Shown: positions 1-7,223 of the stretch, one piece after another
Layout of the letters: each line of letters begins with the position of its first letter
How positions within the stretch are numbered: the stretch's first letter is position 1
The notes under the pieces: generated by a model
Databases searched by the model: none
Told to the model about the DNA's origin: nothing
What the model saw: the letters and a program-made list of their open reading frames with translations, nothing else
Source: Leucobacter chromiireducens
GTDB taxonomy: Bacteria; Actinomycetota; Actinomycetes; Actinomycetales; Microbacteriaceae
Direction of reading: 5' to 3'
Length of the DNA stretch: 36,292 nucleotides
NCBI RefSeq assembly: GCF_003917135.1
Contig: NZ_RPDI01000030.1
Coordinates: forward strand, 1 to 36,292
Program-made: the position numbers and the translations under genes

Positions 1-1
1 C

Positions 2-793
2 AGCGCGCTCGCGCGGTGGGCGCACCCCGCGCGCGGCCAGGCCGGACTCACGCCGGCACCCGCGGCCGCGATCCCGCGCCCGGAGGCGGTTGCGACGCTG
101 ACTCCGCTGCCCGATCCGCCGCGGATCGAACCGCCCGCGATCGCGGGGCAGGCGGCGGCAGCGCCAGCCCTCCGCGCCACAGTGCTCCGCCGGCGCAGCC
201 CAGCCCAGCGCGCATGGTTCACCGCGGTGGTGCTGCTCGGGTGCCTCGCGCTCAACCTCGGCGGGCAGGCCGTGGTCGAGCTGCTCCATCTCCCCGTCTA
301 CCTCGACATGATCGGCACTGCCGTCGCTGCGCTCGCGTTCGGGCCTGCCGCCGGAGTGCTCGTCGGGGTCGCCACCAACGGGATCGGGATCGGGATCAGC
401 GGCGCACTTTCCGTGCCGTTTGCGCTGGTCAACATGGCAGGCGCGCTCGTGTGGGCCCTCGGGGTGCAGCGGTTCAGGGGCGGCGACACGTTCCTCAGAT
501 TCTTCTCGCTGAACATGGCGGTAGCCGTGGTCTGCGCGATCGTGGCGACGCCGATCCTGATCTGGGGGTTTGGGGGAGCCACGGGGCACGGGTCCGAGTA
601 CGTGCTGCGATTCCTCGCGCAGGGCGCGGCACCAGAAGCCGGTGGCGTGTTCGTGACGACCCTCCTGGCGTCGATCACGGACAAGCTGCTCACCGGCTTC
701 GTGGCGCTCGCGATCCTCGTGCCGCTCACGCGGCGCGGCGGCGCGGACGTGCGGCACCTCCCCGTCGTGGATCGGCTCACGGCCGACTCCTAG
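2..793 (+). CDS. ECF transporter S component (5'-partial)
   Basis: Substrate-binding membrane subunit of an energy-coupling-factor vitamin or micronutrient importer. The last ~200 residues are hydrophobic, with about five to six membrane segments, a glycine-rich NGIGIGISGA stretch and a C-terminal SITDKLLTGF segment typical of ECF S proteins. A GTG at 182 could start a 203-residue protein, the normal length for an S component. The same frame stays open to the left edge, however, through ~60 Pro/Ala-rich codons of which about 85% end in G or C. That looks coding and suggests a longer or fused protein beginning outside the window. No Shine-Dalgarno stands before the GTG at 182. The substrate cannot be read from the sequence. 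The family call is fairly sure; the true start is not. Confidence 0.75.
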   Translation, partial: SALARWAHPARGQAGLTPAPAAAIPRPEAVATLTPLPDPPRIEPPAIAGQAAAAPALRATVLRRRSPAQRAWFTAVVLLGCLALNLGGQAVVELLHLPVYLDMIGTAVAALAFGPAAGVLVGVATNGIGIGISGALSVPFALVNMAGALVWALGVQRFRGGDTFLRFFSLNMAVAVVCAIVATPILIWGFGGATGHGSEYVLRFLAQGAAPEAGGVFVTTLLASITDKLLTGFVALAILVPLTRRGGADVRHLPVVDRLTADS

Positions 794-808
794 CCGCGTG
801 CGGTGGCG

Positions 809-1216
809 CTACTCGGCGATGGCGGCGATCGCCTCAATCTCGACGAGCTGATCGTCGTAGCCGAGCGCGGCGACGCCCATCAGCGTGCTCGGGACGTCGT
901 GCGCGCCGAACGCGTCGCGCACCACCTCCCAGGCGTCGACGAGATCCTGCTGGGCGCTTGACGCGACGAGCACGCGCGTCTGGATCACTTGCTCGAGTGA
1001 CGCGCCGGCCGCCTCGAGTGCGGTCGTGAGCGTCTCGACGCAGCGCGCGGCCTGCGCGCGGACATCGCCGGGGCCGACGGTCGTGCCGTCGTCCGCGAGC
1101 GGGCAGGCGCCCGCCATGAAGACGAATCGCGTCCCCGCCGGGGCGGTGGCGGCGTACGCGTACTCGGCGACGTCGCTGAGCGCGTTCGATCGAATGAGCT
1201 GAACTGGTGAGGACAT
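809..1216 (-). CDS. RidA/YjgF-family protein
   Basis: A 135-residue member of the RidA/YER057c/UK114 family, small trimeric proteins that hydrolyse reactive enamine/imine intermediates or have related roles. It shows the family core (FVFMAGACPL, AALEAAGASLEQVIQTRVLV, GVAALGYDDQLVEIEAIA). The ATG at 1216 is chosen because AAGGAG lies 4 nt upstream; longer in-frame extensions run into non-family sequence. In enamine-deaminating RidA an arginine sits four residues before the GVA motif. Here that position is serine (VPSTLMGVAAL), so this is probably one of the Rid subfamilies lacking the deaminase arginine and its activity is uncertain. It lies downstream of the tRNA-Ser gene on the same strand, separated by a terminator. 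A TACGCT box at 1269-1274 is a possible -10. Confidence 0.85.
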   Translation of the reverse strand: MSSPVQLIRSNALSDVAEYAYAATAPAGTRFVFMAGACPLADDGTTVGPGDVRAQAARCVETLTTALEAAGASLEQVIQTRVLVASSAQQDLVDAWEVVRDAFGAHDVPSTLMGVAALGYDDQLVEIEAIAAIAE

Positions 1217-1330
1217 GCATCTCCTTGGGTGAGTCCGTGGCTCCCCGCCGGGCGGCGGGCCGACACCCAGCGTAGGGGGTGGGGTCCCCGCGTGGCTGAG
1301 GAGCGGGGCGCGCGGCCCCCACACACGACG

Positions 1331-1356
1331 AAACCCCCTGATTGCTCAGGGGGTTT
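1331..1356 (-). terminator. Hairpin downstream of tRNA-Ser
   Basis: Perfect 11-bp inverted repeat (1331-1341 and 1346-1356) with a 4-nt loop, just 3' of the tRNA on the minus strand and ahead of the RidA-like gene. It lacks a long T tract, as is common in high-GC actinobacteria. Confidence 0.75.
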
Positions 1357-1359
1357 CTG

Positions 1360-1450
1360 TGGCGGTGACGGTGGGATTTGAACCCACGGTAGGGGGTTAC
1401 CCTACACAACTTTTCGAGAGTTGCACCTTCGGCCGCTCGGACACGTCACC
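1360..1450 (-). tRNA. tRNA-Ser (anticodon CGA, reads UCG)
   Basis: On the minus strand the molecule begins GGTGACG, pairing with CGTCACC at the 3' end, followed by discriminator G and an encoded CCA (1360-1362). The anticodon arm is CAACT-CTCGAAA-AGTTG, giving anticodon CGA. A long variable arm and a T arm with GTTCAAATC are visible, as expected of a class II serine tRNA. Length is 91 nt including CCA. A TATTCT box at 1458-1463 (minus strand) is a good -10, placing the transcript start at the tRNA 5' end. Confidence 0.95.
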
Positions 1451-1457
1451 GCGAAAA

Positions 1458-1463
1458 AGAATA
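1458..1463 (-). promoter_or_regulatory. -10 box of the tRNA-Ser promoter
   Basis: TATTCT on the minus strand lies 7 nt before the first base of the mature tRNA. No convincing -35 hexamer is seen. Confidence 0.5.
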
Positions 1464-1601
1464 CGGGATTGTGGGCCCGAAAGCGAAATCGGGTGCGCTG
1501 CGCTCGTGCTTCTGGCGTGTCGCGACCGCCGCGGAGGGGTCGCGGCGAGCGTGGCGCAGCGCTCCCATCAGGTGGCGAGCGCCAATGTCGGCGGTCGCCG
1601 G

Positions 1602-1607
1602 TAGTGT
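1602..1607 (+). promoter_or_regulatory. -10 box of leaderless radA
   Basis: TAGTGT ends 7 nt before the radA ATG and no Shine-Dalgarno is present. This places transcription start at or next to the start codon. Confidence 0.5.
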
Positions 1608-1614
1608 CGCAGCC

Positions 1615-2937
1615 ATGGCGAAGACAAGTAGCGCGTTCTCCTGCACCGAGTGCGGCTGGCAGGCCTCCAAGTGGGTCGGCCGCTGCGGCGAGTGCCAGCA
1701 GTGGGGCACCGTGGTGGAGCGCGCACGTGAGGGGGCCACGATCGCGCGCACCACGCGCGCTGTGCAACCGGCGGCCGGGCGTGAGGCGCGCCCCATCACC
1801 GAGCTCAGGGGCGACTCCGTTCGGCACCAGCCGACCGGGATCGGCGAGCTCGACCGCGTGCTCGGGGGTGGCGTGGTGCCCGGCGCGGCGATCCTGTTCT
1901 CGGGGGAGCCGGGGGTCGGCAAGTCGACGCTGCTGCTGGACACCGCGGCGCGCACGGCCGCGACGGGGGCGCACATCCTCTACGTGAGCGGGGAGGAGTC
2001 GACCGGGCAGATCCGCATGCGCGCCGAGCGCACGGGAGCGATGCACGACACGCTCTTCCTCGCGAGCGAGACGGACCTCGCGACCGTGCTCGGCCACATC
2101 GAGTCGGTGAACCCCGCGCTCGTGATCATCGACTCGGTGCAGACGCTCGCGAGCGATCAGATTGAGGGTGCCGCGGGCGGCCCCGCCCAGGTGCGCGAGG
2201 TGGCCGCCGCGCTCATCCGCGTCGCGAAGGGGCGCGGCACCCCCGTCATCCTGGTCGGCCATGTGACCAAGGACGGCTCGGTGGCCGGGCCGCGCCTGCT
2301 CGAACACCTCGTCGACGTCGTGTGCCACTTCGAGGGAGACCGGCAGACCTCGCTGCGGTTCCTGCGCACCCTGAAGAACCGGTTCGGGCCCACCGACGAG
2401 GTCGGGTGCTTCGAGATGACCGGCGATGGCATCCAGGAGGTGCCCGATCCGAGCGGGCTGTTCCTCAGCCGCGCCGGGGTGCCGGTGAGCGGCACCTGCG
2501 CCACCGTCGCCATGGAGGGGCGCCGGGCGTTGCCCGTTGAGGTGCAGGCGCTCGTCGCGAAGAGCGCGACGCCGAACCCGCGCAGGGTCACGAGCGGCGT
2601 CGATCCCTCGCGCGTCGCCATGATTCTCGCGGTGCTCGAGCGGCGCATGGGTGCTCGCCTGCACGATCAGGATGTCTACGTGTCCACCGTCGGTGGGGTG
2701 AAACTCACCGAGCCCGCCGCCGATCTCGCGATCGCGCTCGCCGTGCTGTCGGCGGTCACCGACCGGCCGCTGCCCCACGATCTCGCGGCCTTCGGCGAGA
2801 TCAGCCTCGCTGGCGAGGTGCGCCCCGTCGCGTCGGGCGGCCAGCGCGCGCAGGAGGCCACCCGGCTCGGGTACGTGCGGCTCATCGACGCCGGACAGGA
2901 GACGCTGCAGCAGGCAAGAACGGGGGCCGGTCTGTAG
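1615..2937 (+). CDS. radA: DNA repair protein RadA
   Basis: 440 residues, full length for bacterial RadA/Sms, a RecA-like helicase that promotes branch migration during recombinational repair in the cytoplasm. The N-terminus carries the four-cysteine zinc finger (CTECGW...CGEC, residues ~9-28). It is followed by the Walker A motif GEPGVGKST (~98-106), a Walker B-type hydrophobic strand ending in IIDSVQT, the RadA-specific KNRFG motif (LKNRFGPTDEVG) and a C-terminal Lon-like domain (DVYVSTVGGVKLTEPAADLA, GEISLAGEVRPV). The ATG at 1615 is preferred over upstream starts because the protein then begins directly before the zinc finger and sits 7 nt after a TAGTGT box. It is followed by mqo 31 nt later, which has its own putative promoter. 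Confidence 0.97.
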   Translation: MAKTSSAFSCTECGWQASKWVGRCGECQQWGTVVERAREGATIARTTRAVQPAAGREARPITELRGDSVRHQPTGIGELDRVLGGGVVPGAAILFSGEPGVGKSTLLLDTAARTAATGAHILYVSGEESTGQIRMRAERTGAMHDTLFLASETDLATVLGHIESVNPALVIIDSVQTLASDQIEGAAGGPAQVREVAAALIRVAKGRGTPVILVGHVTKDGSVAGPRLLEHLVDVVCHFEGDRQTSLRFLRTLKNRFGPTDEVGCFEMTGDGIQEVPDPSGLFLSRAGVPVSGTCATVAMEGRRALPVEVQALVAKSATPNPRRVTSGVDPSRVAMILAVLERRMGARLHDQDVYVSTVGGVKLTEPAADLAIALAVLSAVTDRPLPHDLAAFGEISLAGEVRPVASGGQRAQEATRLGYVRLIDAGQETLQQARTGAGL

Positions 2938-2954
2938 TTCCCCGCGAGGCGGAG

Positions 2955-2960
2955 TAGACT
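2955..2960 (+). promoter_or_regulatory. -10 box of leaderless mqo
   Basis: TAGACT lies 8 nt before the GTG at 2969. If used, it makes the mqo message essentially leaderless and excludes the TTG at 2960, which overlaps the box. Confidence 0.45.
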
Positions 2961-2968
2961 TGCCCATC

Positions 2969-4486
2969 GTGAGTAAGAACACGGTAGACGTCGTCCTCGT
3001 CGGCGGTGGCATCATGAGCGCCACCCTGGGCACCCTGATCAAGCAGGTGCAGCCCGACTGGTCGATCGAGATCTTCGAATCCCAGTCCGAGGTAGCGACC
3101 GAGAGCACCAACGCGTGGAACAACGCGGGCACCGGCCACGCCGCGCTCTGCGAGCTGAACTACATGCCGGAGGGCGCCGACGGCAGCCTCTCCGCCGCGA
3201 AGGCGATCGACATCAACGAGCAGTTCCAGCTGTCTCGCCAGTGGTGGTCCACCCTCGTTGGCAAGGGCATCCTCGGCACTCCCTCCTCGTTCATCAACCC
3301 CACCCCGCACATGACCTTTGTACGCGGGGCCGAGAACGTTGACTACCTGCGCCGCCGCTTCGACATCCTGAAGCAGGAGCCCCTGTTCGCCGACATGGAG
3401 TACAGCGAGGATCCCGATCAGATTGCCGAGTGGGCACCCCTGCTCGTCGACCGCCGCGCCAAGGACGAGGTCTTCGCCGCAACCCGCTCCGAGAGCGGCA
3501 CCGACGTAGACTTCGGCGCGGTCTCGCACCAGCTCTTCGACTACCTCGTGTCCGAGGGCGCGAACCTGCACCTCGGCACCCAGGTGAAGAAGGTCAAGCG
3601 CCGCGCAGACGGCGCCTGGGACGTGCACGTGCGCAACCGCGCCGGCTACGGCCGCTCGGTGATCACGGCAAAGTTCGTCTTCGTCGGTGCCGGCGGCGGC
3701 GCGCTGCAGCTCCTCCAGTCCTCGAAGATCCCCGAGATCCGTGGATTCGGCGGCTTCCCGATCAGCGGCAAGTTCCTGAAGACCTCCAACCCCGAGATCG
3801 TCGCGCACCACCGCGCGAAGGTCTATGGCAAGGCAGCCGTCGGCGCGCCGCCCATGTCGGTGCCCCACCTCGACACGCGCATCGTTGATGGCGAGGAGAG
3901 CATCCTCTTCGGGCCGTACGCGGGCTTCAGCCCCAACTTCCTGAAGAAGGGCTCGTGGTGGGATCTGCCCGGCTCGATCCGGCTCCATAACCTCGGCCCC
4001 ATGATCAAGGTCGGCCTGACCCAGTGGTCGCTCGAGAAGTACCTCCTCGGCGAGCTGCTCGCGAGCCGCGAGAAGCAGATGGACACGCTGCGCGAGTACA
4101 TGCCGGCCGCACGCACCGAGGACTGGGAGATGATCACCGCGGGCCAGCGCGTGCAGGTCATGAAGAAGGACCCCGAGAAGGGTGGCATTCTGCAGTTCGG
4201 CACCGAGGTCATCACGGGCGCTGAGGGCTCCATCGCCGGGCTGCTCGGCGCATCGCCCGGCGCATCGACCGCGGTGCACGCCATGCTCGGTGTGCTGCGC
4301 AAGTGCTTCCCTGAGCAGTACGCGAACTCGTGGGAGAAGACCTTCACCGAGCAGATTCCCGTGCTTGCGACGGGCGGCCTGAACCAGGATCCCGCGGCAG
4401 CGGCCGCGTCGCTCGCCGAGACCGGCCGCGTGCTCGGCCTCATCCCCGCAGCGGACGAGGTCGCTGCGGCGGGGGAGACCGCCTAG
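2969..4486 (+). CDS. mqo: Malate:quinone oxidoreductase
   Basis: 505 residues, the usual size for MQO. This peripheral membrane FAD enzyme oxidises L-malate to oxaloacetate and passes electrons to the quinone pool, serving the TCA cycle and respiration. The N-terminal FAD-binding motif is VVLVGGGIMSATLG (~residues 7-20). Other family blocks are NNAGTGHAALCELNY, FVFVGAGGGALQLLQ, FPISGKFLKT and the C-terminal GLLGASPGASTA. GTG at 2969 gives the typical MSKNTVDVVLVGGG beginning. A TTG at 2960, 5 nt after GGAG, is the alternative and would add only three residues. A strong hairpin follows the stop codon. Confidence 0.97.
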   Translation: MSKNTVDVVLVGGGIMSATLGTLIKQVQPDWSIEIFESQSEVATESTNAWNNAGTGHAALCELNYMPEGADGSLSAAKAIDINEQFQLSRQWWSTLVGKGILGTPSSFINPTPHMTFVRGAENVDYLRRRFDILKQEPLFADMEYSEDPDQIAEWAPLLVDRRAKDEVFAATRSESGTDVDFGAVSHQLFDYLVSEGANLHLGTQVKKVKRRADGAWDVHVRNRAGYGRSVITAKFVFVGAGGGALQLLQSSKIPEIRGFGGFPISGKFLKTSNPEIVAHHRAKVYGKAAVGAPPMSVPHLDTRIVDGEESILFGPYAGFSPNFLKKGSWWDLPGSIRLHNLGPMIKVGLTQWSLEKYLLGELLASREKQMDTLREYMPAARTEDWEMITAGQRVQVMKKDPEKGGILQFGTEVITGAEGSIAGLLGASPGASTAVHAMLGVLRKCFPEQYANSWEKTFTEQIPVLATGGLNQDPAAAAASLAETGRVLGLIPAADEVAAAGETA

Positions 4487-4524
4487 CGCTGCGTCCTGCA
4501 CGTTGCACGATTCGCCGTGCGCTG

Positions 4525-4563
4525 AACGATCCCGCCCTCGCTCCGTGCGAGGGCGGGATCGTT
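4525..4563 (+). terminator. mqo terminator
   Basis: Perfect 17-bp GC-rich stem (4525-4541 with 4547-4563) around a 5-nt loop, 38 nt after the mqo stop. It is followed by TGTGTG rather than a T run. Confidence 0.85.
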
Positions 4564-4612
4564 TGTGTGCGGAACGGCGGGCGCGCCCACGCTCGCGCAC
4601 CCGCCCGCGCGC

Positions 4613-4687
4613 CCGGATCGGGGTCACTTGGGCAGGGTGTCGCGGAGAGCAGCGCGGTGACACCCTGCCCAAGTGACCCCGATCCGG
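4613..4687. repeat. 29-bp perfect inverted repeat between convergent genes
   Basis: Arms 4613-4641 and 4659-4687 are exact reverse complements, separated by 17 nt. The element lies between mqo (plus) and the HAD phosphatase (minus), 38 nt before the phosphatase stop. It may act as a terminator for minus-strand reading or as a bidirectional barrier. Its arms are longer than needed for a terminator, and mqo already has its own. Confidence 0.9.
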
Positions 4688-4724
4688 GGAGCGCGCGGGT
4701 GAGGCGGGGAAGCGTGCTTCGGGG

Positions 4725-5489
4725 CTACTCCGCGAGCAGGCGCTCCAGGAACTCCGCCGTGTCCTCCCAGCCGGTGACCGCCTGGCACCGCACGCCGAGC
4801 GCGAGCACCGGGTAGTCGTTGCCGTCGGGGTCGAGCCGGTCGCCGACGAAGAGCATGTCGTCGAGCGGGATCCCGGTGTGCTCCTCGAGCTTGCGCATCC
4901 CGTACGCCTTGTCGATCCCGCGACGCGTGATGTCGACCGACGTCGAGCCACCACTGCGCACCTCAAGCTCGGGGAGACGCTCCGCAACCGCAGCGCGCAG
5001 CGCGTTCTTCTTCGCCCCGGTGGGATCCCACGCGTGCTTCGCCGCGACCGGCGCGCGCTGACCCAGCGCGGAGAACGTGACCTGTGATCCGCGATCCTCG
5101 AGGATCTCGCCCCACGGCTCGGCCTCCCACAGCTCGAGGCGCTGGGCCTCCTCGCGCAGCGCGACCATCGCGCCGTCGCGCTCCTCCGGGGTGAGGTGCT
5201 CCCGGTAGACCGTGTGCCAGGCGCCGGCCTCGCGGCGTTCGTAGCGTGTGCCGCAGGTGGGCAGGAGGTGCAGGCGCGCGAGCGCCGCCTCGTCGGCCCC
5301 TGCGAACTCCTCGAGTCGGGCGAGGAGCTGGGCTTCGAACTGCTCGAAGTTGCCACCGGAGATCACGGCAACCGTGGTGCGCGACAGGAGCCGCGCGAAC
5401 ACGTCGAGCATGCGCTCCTCAACGGGCGACTTGGACGGGGCGAGCGTGTCATCGAGGTCAAACGCGACGAGGTGAGGCAGGGCAGACAT
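4725..5489 (-). CDS. HAD-IIB family phosphatase
   Basis: 254-residue cytoplasmic hydrolase of the HAD superfamily with a type IIB cap, resembling phosphomannomutase/sugar-phosphate phosphatase proteins. All four HAD motifs are visible: DLDDTLAPS near residue 10 (nucleophile and acid/base aspartates), VISGGN (motif II serine), DPTGAKKNAL (motif III lysine) and FVGDRLDPDGNDYPV (motif IV acidic residues). The ATG at 5489 places motif I close to the N-terminus, as the family requires. GGAG lies 9 nt upstream. It is convergent with mqo and runs in the same direction as the decarboxylase-type gene that ends 34 nt upstream, so it could be cotranscribed. The substrate is unknown. Confidence 0.88.
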   Translation of the reverse strand: MSALPHLVAFDLDDTLAPSKSPVEERMLDVFARLLSRTTVAVISGGNFEQFEAQLLARLEEFAGADEAALARLHLLPTCGTRYERREAGAWHTVYREHLTPEERDGAMVALREEAQRLELWEAEPWGEILEDRGSQVTFSALGQRAPVAAKHAWDPTGAKKNALRAAVAERLPELEVRSGGSTSVDITRRGIDKAYGMRKLEEHTGIPLDDMLFVGDRLDPDGNDYPVLALGVRCQAVTGWEDTAEFLERLLAE

Positions 5490-5523
5490 CCCCCAATTCT
5501 CCCACAGGGGTGGGTGGTGAGGT

Positions 5524-7056
5524 CTACACAGCGAGGACGCGGAACTGCGCGACCGCCGGGTCGAGCGCACCGCGCACGTACCCGATGGGGGATGCGGCGA
5601 CGGTCTGGAGGAACGCCACGGTCTCTGCGGTAATCTCCTCGCCGGGAAGCACGTTCGGGATCCCGGGTGGGTAAGCGGCGAGCGCGTCAGCGGAGACTCT
5701 GCCGACCGCCTCGCTCGCGAGCACGGTTTCGTGGCGGCCGAAGAACGCGTCGCGCGGCCGTACGCGCATGGCGCCGGGGGTGGGCAGCTCAGGGATGCTC
5801 GGCGACAGGATGTGCGTGTCGAGGTTTCGGCGCGGATCGGCTGGGGCATTCGCGAGCGTAGTGAGCGCGGCGGCGAGGCGGTCCAAATCGGGGAGCTTCC
5901 CAGGCCCGATGAACGCAACGATCGCGTGAGCGGTGGAAATCTCGAGGAAGATTCCATGCTCGGCGGCGAGACGATCCCGCACCGCGTGCCCGCTCACACC
6001 AGTTGCGGAGACATCGATGGAGACGCGCAGCGGATCGTGCGCCACGATGTCTTCGAATTCCGCAAAGCCGTCGGAAATGACACCAAAGGTGCCGTCATTG
6101 CGCAGTCGCTCTCGGAACTTCTCAACGAACGCGATCGTCTCGCCGATGGCCTCGGAGCCACGCACGAGCGCGTGCCGCGCGATATCCAATGACCCGAGGA
6201 GCAGCGCGTTCGGACTGGTGGTCTGCGTGAGCATGTAGGCGCGCTCGAGCAACGGTTCAAGCTCGTCTGCGAAGGGCCCTTCGCCGAGGTGGAGCATGGC
6301 CGACTGGGTGAGGCTCCCTCCGAGCTTGTGCGTGCTCGACACCGTGAGGTCTGCGCCGAGGCGCGCGGGCGACTCGGGGAGTTCCGGATGGAAGCCGAAA
6401 TGGGACCCCCACGCGCCGTCGACAACGAGTGGCACACCGTGCACGTGGGCCACTTCGGCGAGCCCGGCCACGTCCGCGACGGCGCCGAAATAGCTGGGCG
6501 AGATCACGTAGACGGCAGTGACGGCGTCGCCCGCGCGCTGCGCGTCGGCGAGGCTCGCGCGGAGCGCGTCGGGGGTGACGCCGTGATTGATACCGCGGGC
6601 GCGGTCGATGCTCGGGAAGACGAATCGGGGGAGCAAATCGCCGAGGATCACGCCGTCGGTGAAGCTTGAGTGCGCGCTGCGCTGGGCGACCACGACGTCA
6701 CCGCGGCTGCGACTCGCAAGCGCGAGCGCTGCCATCCGGTTCGCCTGCGAGGCGCCGTTCGCGAGGAACCAGGTGCGACGTGCTCCCCACGCTTCAGCTG
6801 CGAGCCGGGTCGCAGCAATGAGTGGCGACTCCGGGCCAACATCAATGCCCGGAATCAGCGGTGGAATATCGAGCGCGAGTGCGCGTTCCGTGACAAACTC
6901 CCCGAGCTCCTGTGCGAGGCCCGCCGCCGTTGCACCGTGCCCTGGCACCATGAGGTTCAGGGTGTCCCGTTCCGCGTGGTTGGCCAGGGCCGTCGCGTAG
7001 GGGGTGGTGCGTTGGTTGAGGGCTGAACGTTGCGGATGGGTTGCGCTGCTCGACAC
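5524..7056 (-). CDS. PLP-dependent Orn/Lys/Arg decarboxylase-type enzyme
   Basis: 510 residues, fold-type I PLP enzyme of the Orn/Lys/Arg decarboxylase major-domain family, similar in size to Bacillus SpeA/YaaO-type arginine decarboxylases and lacking the N-terminal wing domain of E. coli inducible enzymes. Visible features are MVPGHGA near the N-terminus, the cofactor-binding region TWFLANGASQANRMAAL, VVDGAWGSHFGFH (PLP-ring aspartate) and the Schiff-base block STHKLGGSLTQSAML. The C-terminal YPPGIPNVLPGE loop is typical of these decarboxylases. The GTG at 7056 has AAAGGAG 5 nt upstream. It is divergent from the amine cluster starting at 7224 and shares its promoter region. The substrate (arginine, lysine or ornithine) cannot be decided by eye. 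A diamine or agmatine product would fit the neighbours. Confidence 0.85.
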   Translation of the reverse strand: MSSSATHPQRSALNQRTTPYATALANHAERDTLNLMVPGHGATAAGLAQELGEFVTERALALDIPPLIPGIDVGPESPLIAATRLAAEAWGARRTWFLANGASQANRMAALALASRSRGDVVVAQRSAHSSFTDGVILGDLLPRFVFPSIDRARGINHGVTPDALRASLADAQRAGDAVTAVYVISPSYFGAVADVAGLAEVAHVHGVPLVVDGAWGSHFGFHPELPESPARLGADLTVSSTHKLGGSLTQSAMLHLGEGPFADELEPLLERAYMLTQTTSPNALLLGSLDIARHALVRGSEAIGETIAFVEKFRERLRNDGTFGVISDGFAEFEDIVAHDPLRVSIDVSATGVSGHAVRDRLAAEHGIFLEISTAHAIVAFIGPGKLPDLDRLAAALTTLANAPADPRRNLDTHILSPSIPELPTPGAMRVRPRDAFFGRHETVLASEAVGRVSADALAAYPPGIPNVLPGEEITAETVAFLQTVAASPIGYVRGALDPAVAQFRVLAV

Positions 7057-7105
7057 TGATGCTCCTTTGCGTTGCGCTGCCGGGTGCGGCGAAGATCCAC
7101 GCAGC

Positions 7106-7150
7106 ACATGTTCTGAATTGTACGCAATTGATCTGCTTTGCAAAACATGT
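7106..7150. promoter_or_regulatory. Nested inverted repeats in the divergent control region
   Basis: ACATGTT (7106-7112) and AACATGT (7144-7150) are inverted copies flanking a second inverted repeat AATTG-TACG-CAATT (7116-7129). The inner repeat covers the minus-strand -10. Both are plausible operator sites, for example for the RpiR regulator encoded in the cluster. Confidence 0.5.
7117..7144 (-). promoter_or_regulatory. Promoter of the decarboxylase-type gene
   Basis: On the minus strand TTTGCA (7139-7144), a 16-nt spacer and TACAAT (7117-7122) form a good sigma-70-type promoter about 60 nt before the GTG start. The -35 lies in the palindrome TTTGCAAA shared with the opposite promoter. Confidence 0.6.
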
Positions 7151-7165
7151 AATGTGCGTTACTGT
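7137..7165 (+). promoter_or_regulatory. Promoter of the amine-catabolism operon
   Basis: TTTGCA (7137-7142), a 17-nt spacer and TACTGT (7160-7165) lead into a leader of about 50 nt before the permease ATG at 7224. The -35 overlaps that of the divergent promoter, so the two should compete or be co-controlled. Confidence 0.55.
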
Positions 7166-7223
7166 TCATCGAGGCGGACATCACCGCTGCAGTGCACGCT
7201 CAAAGACAAAGGAGTCTGAAGAC

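Noticed and set aside
2882..5356. An 824-residue minus-strand open frame across mqo
   Set aside because: It lies opposite mqo and out of frame with the HAD gene. Composition is shadow-like and it crosses two terminator hairpins.
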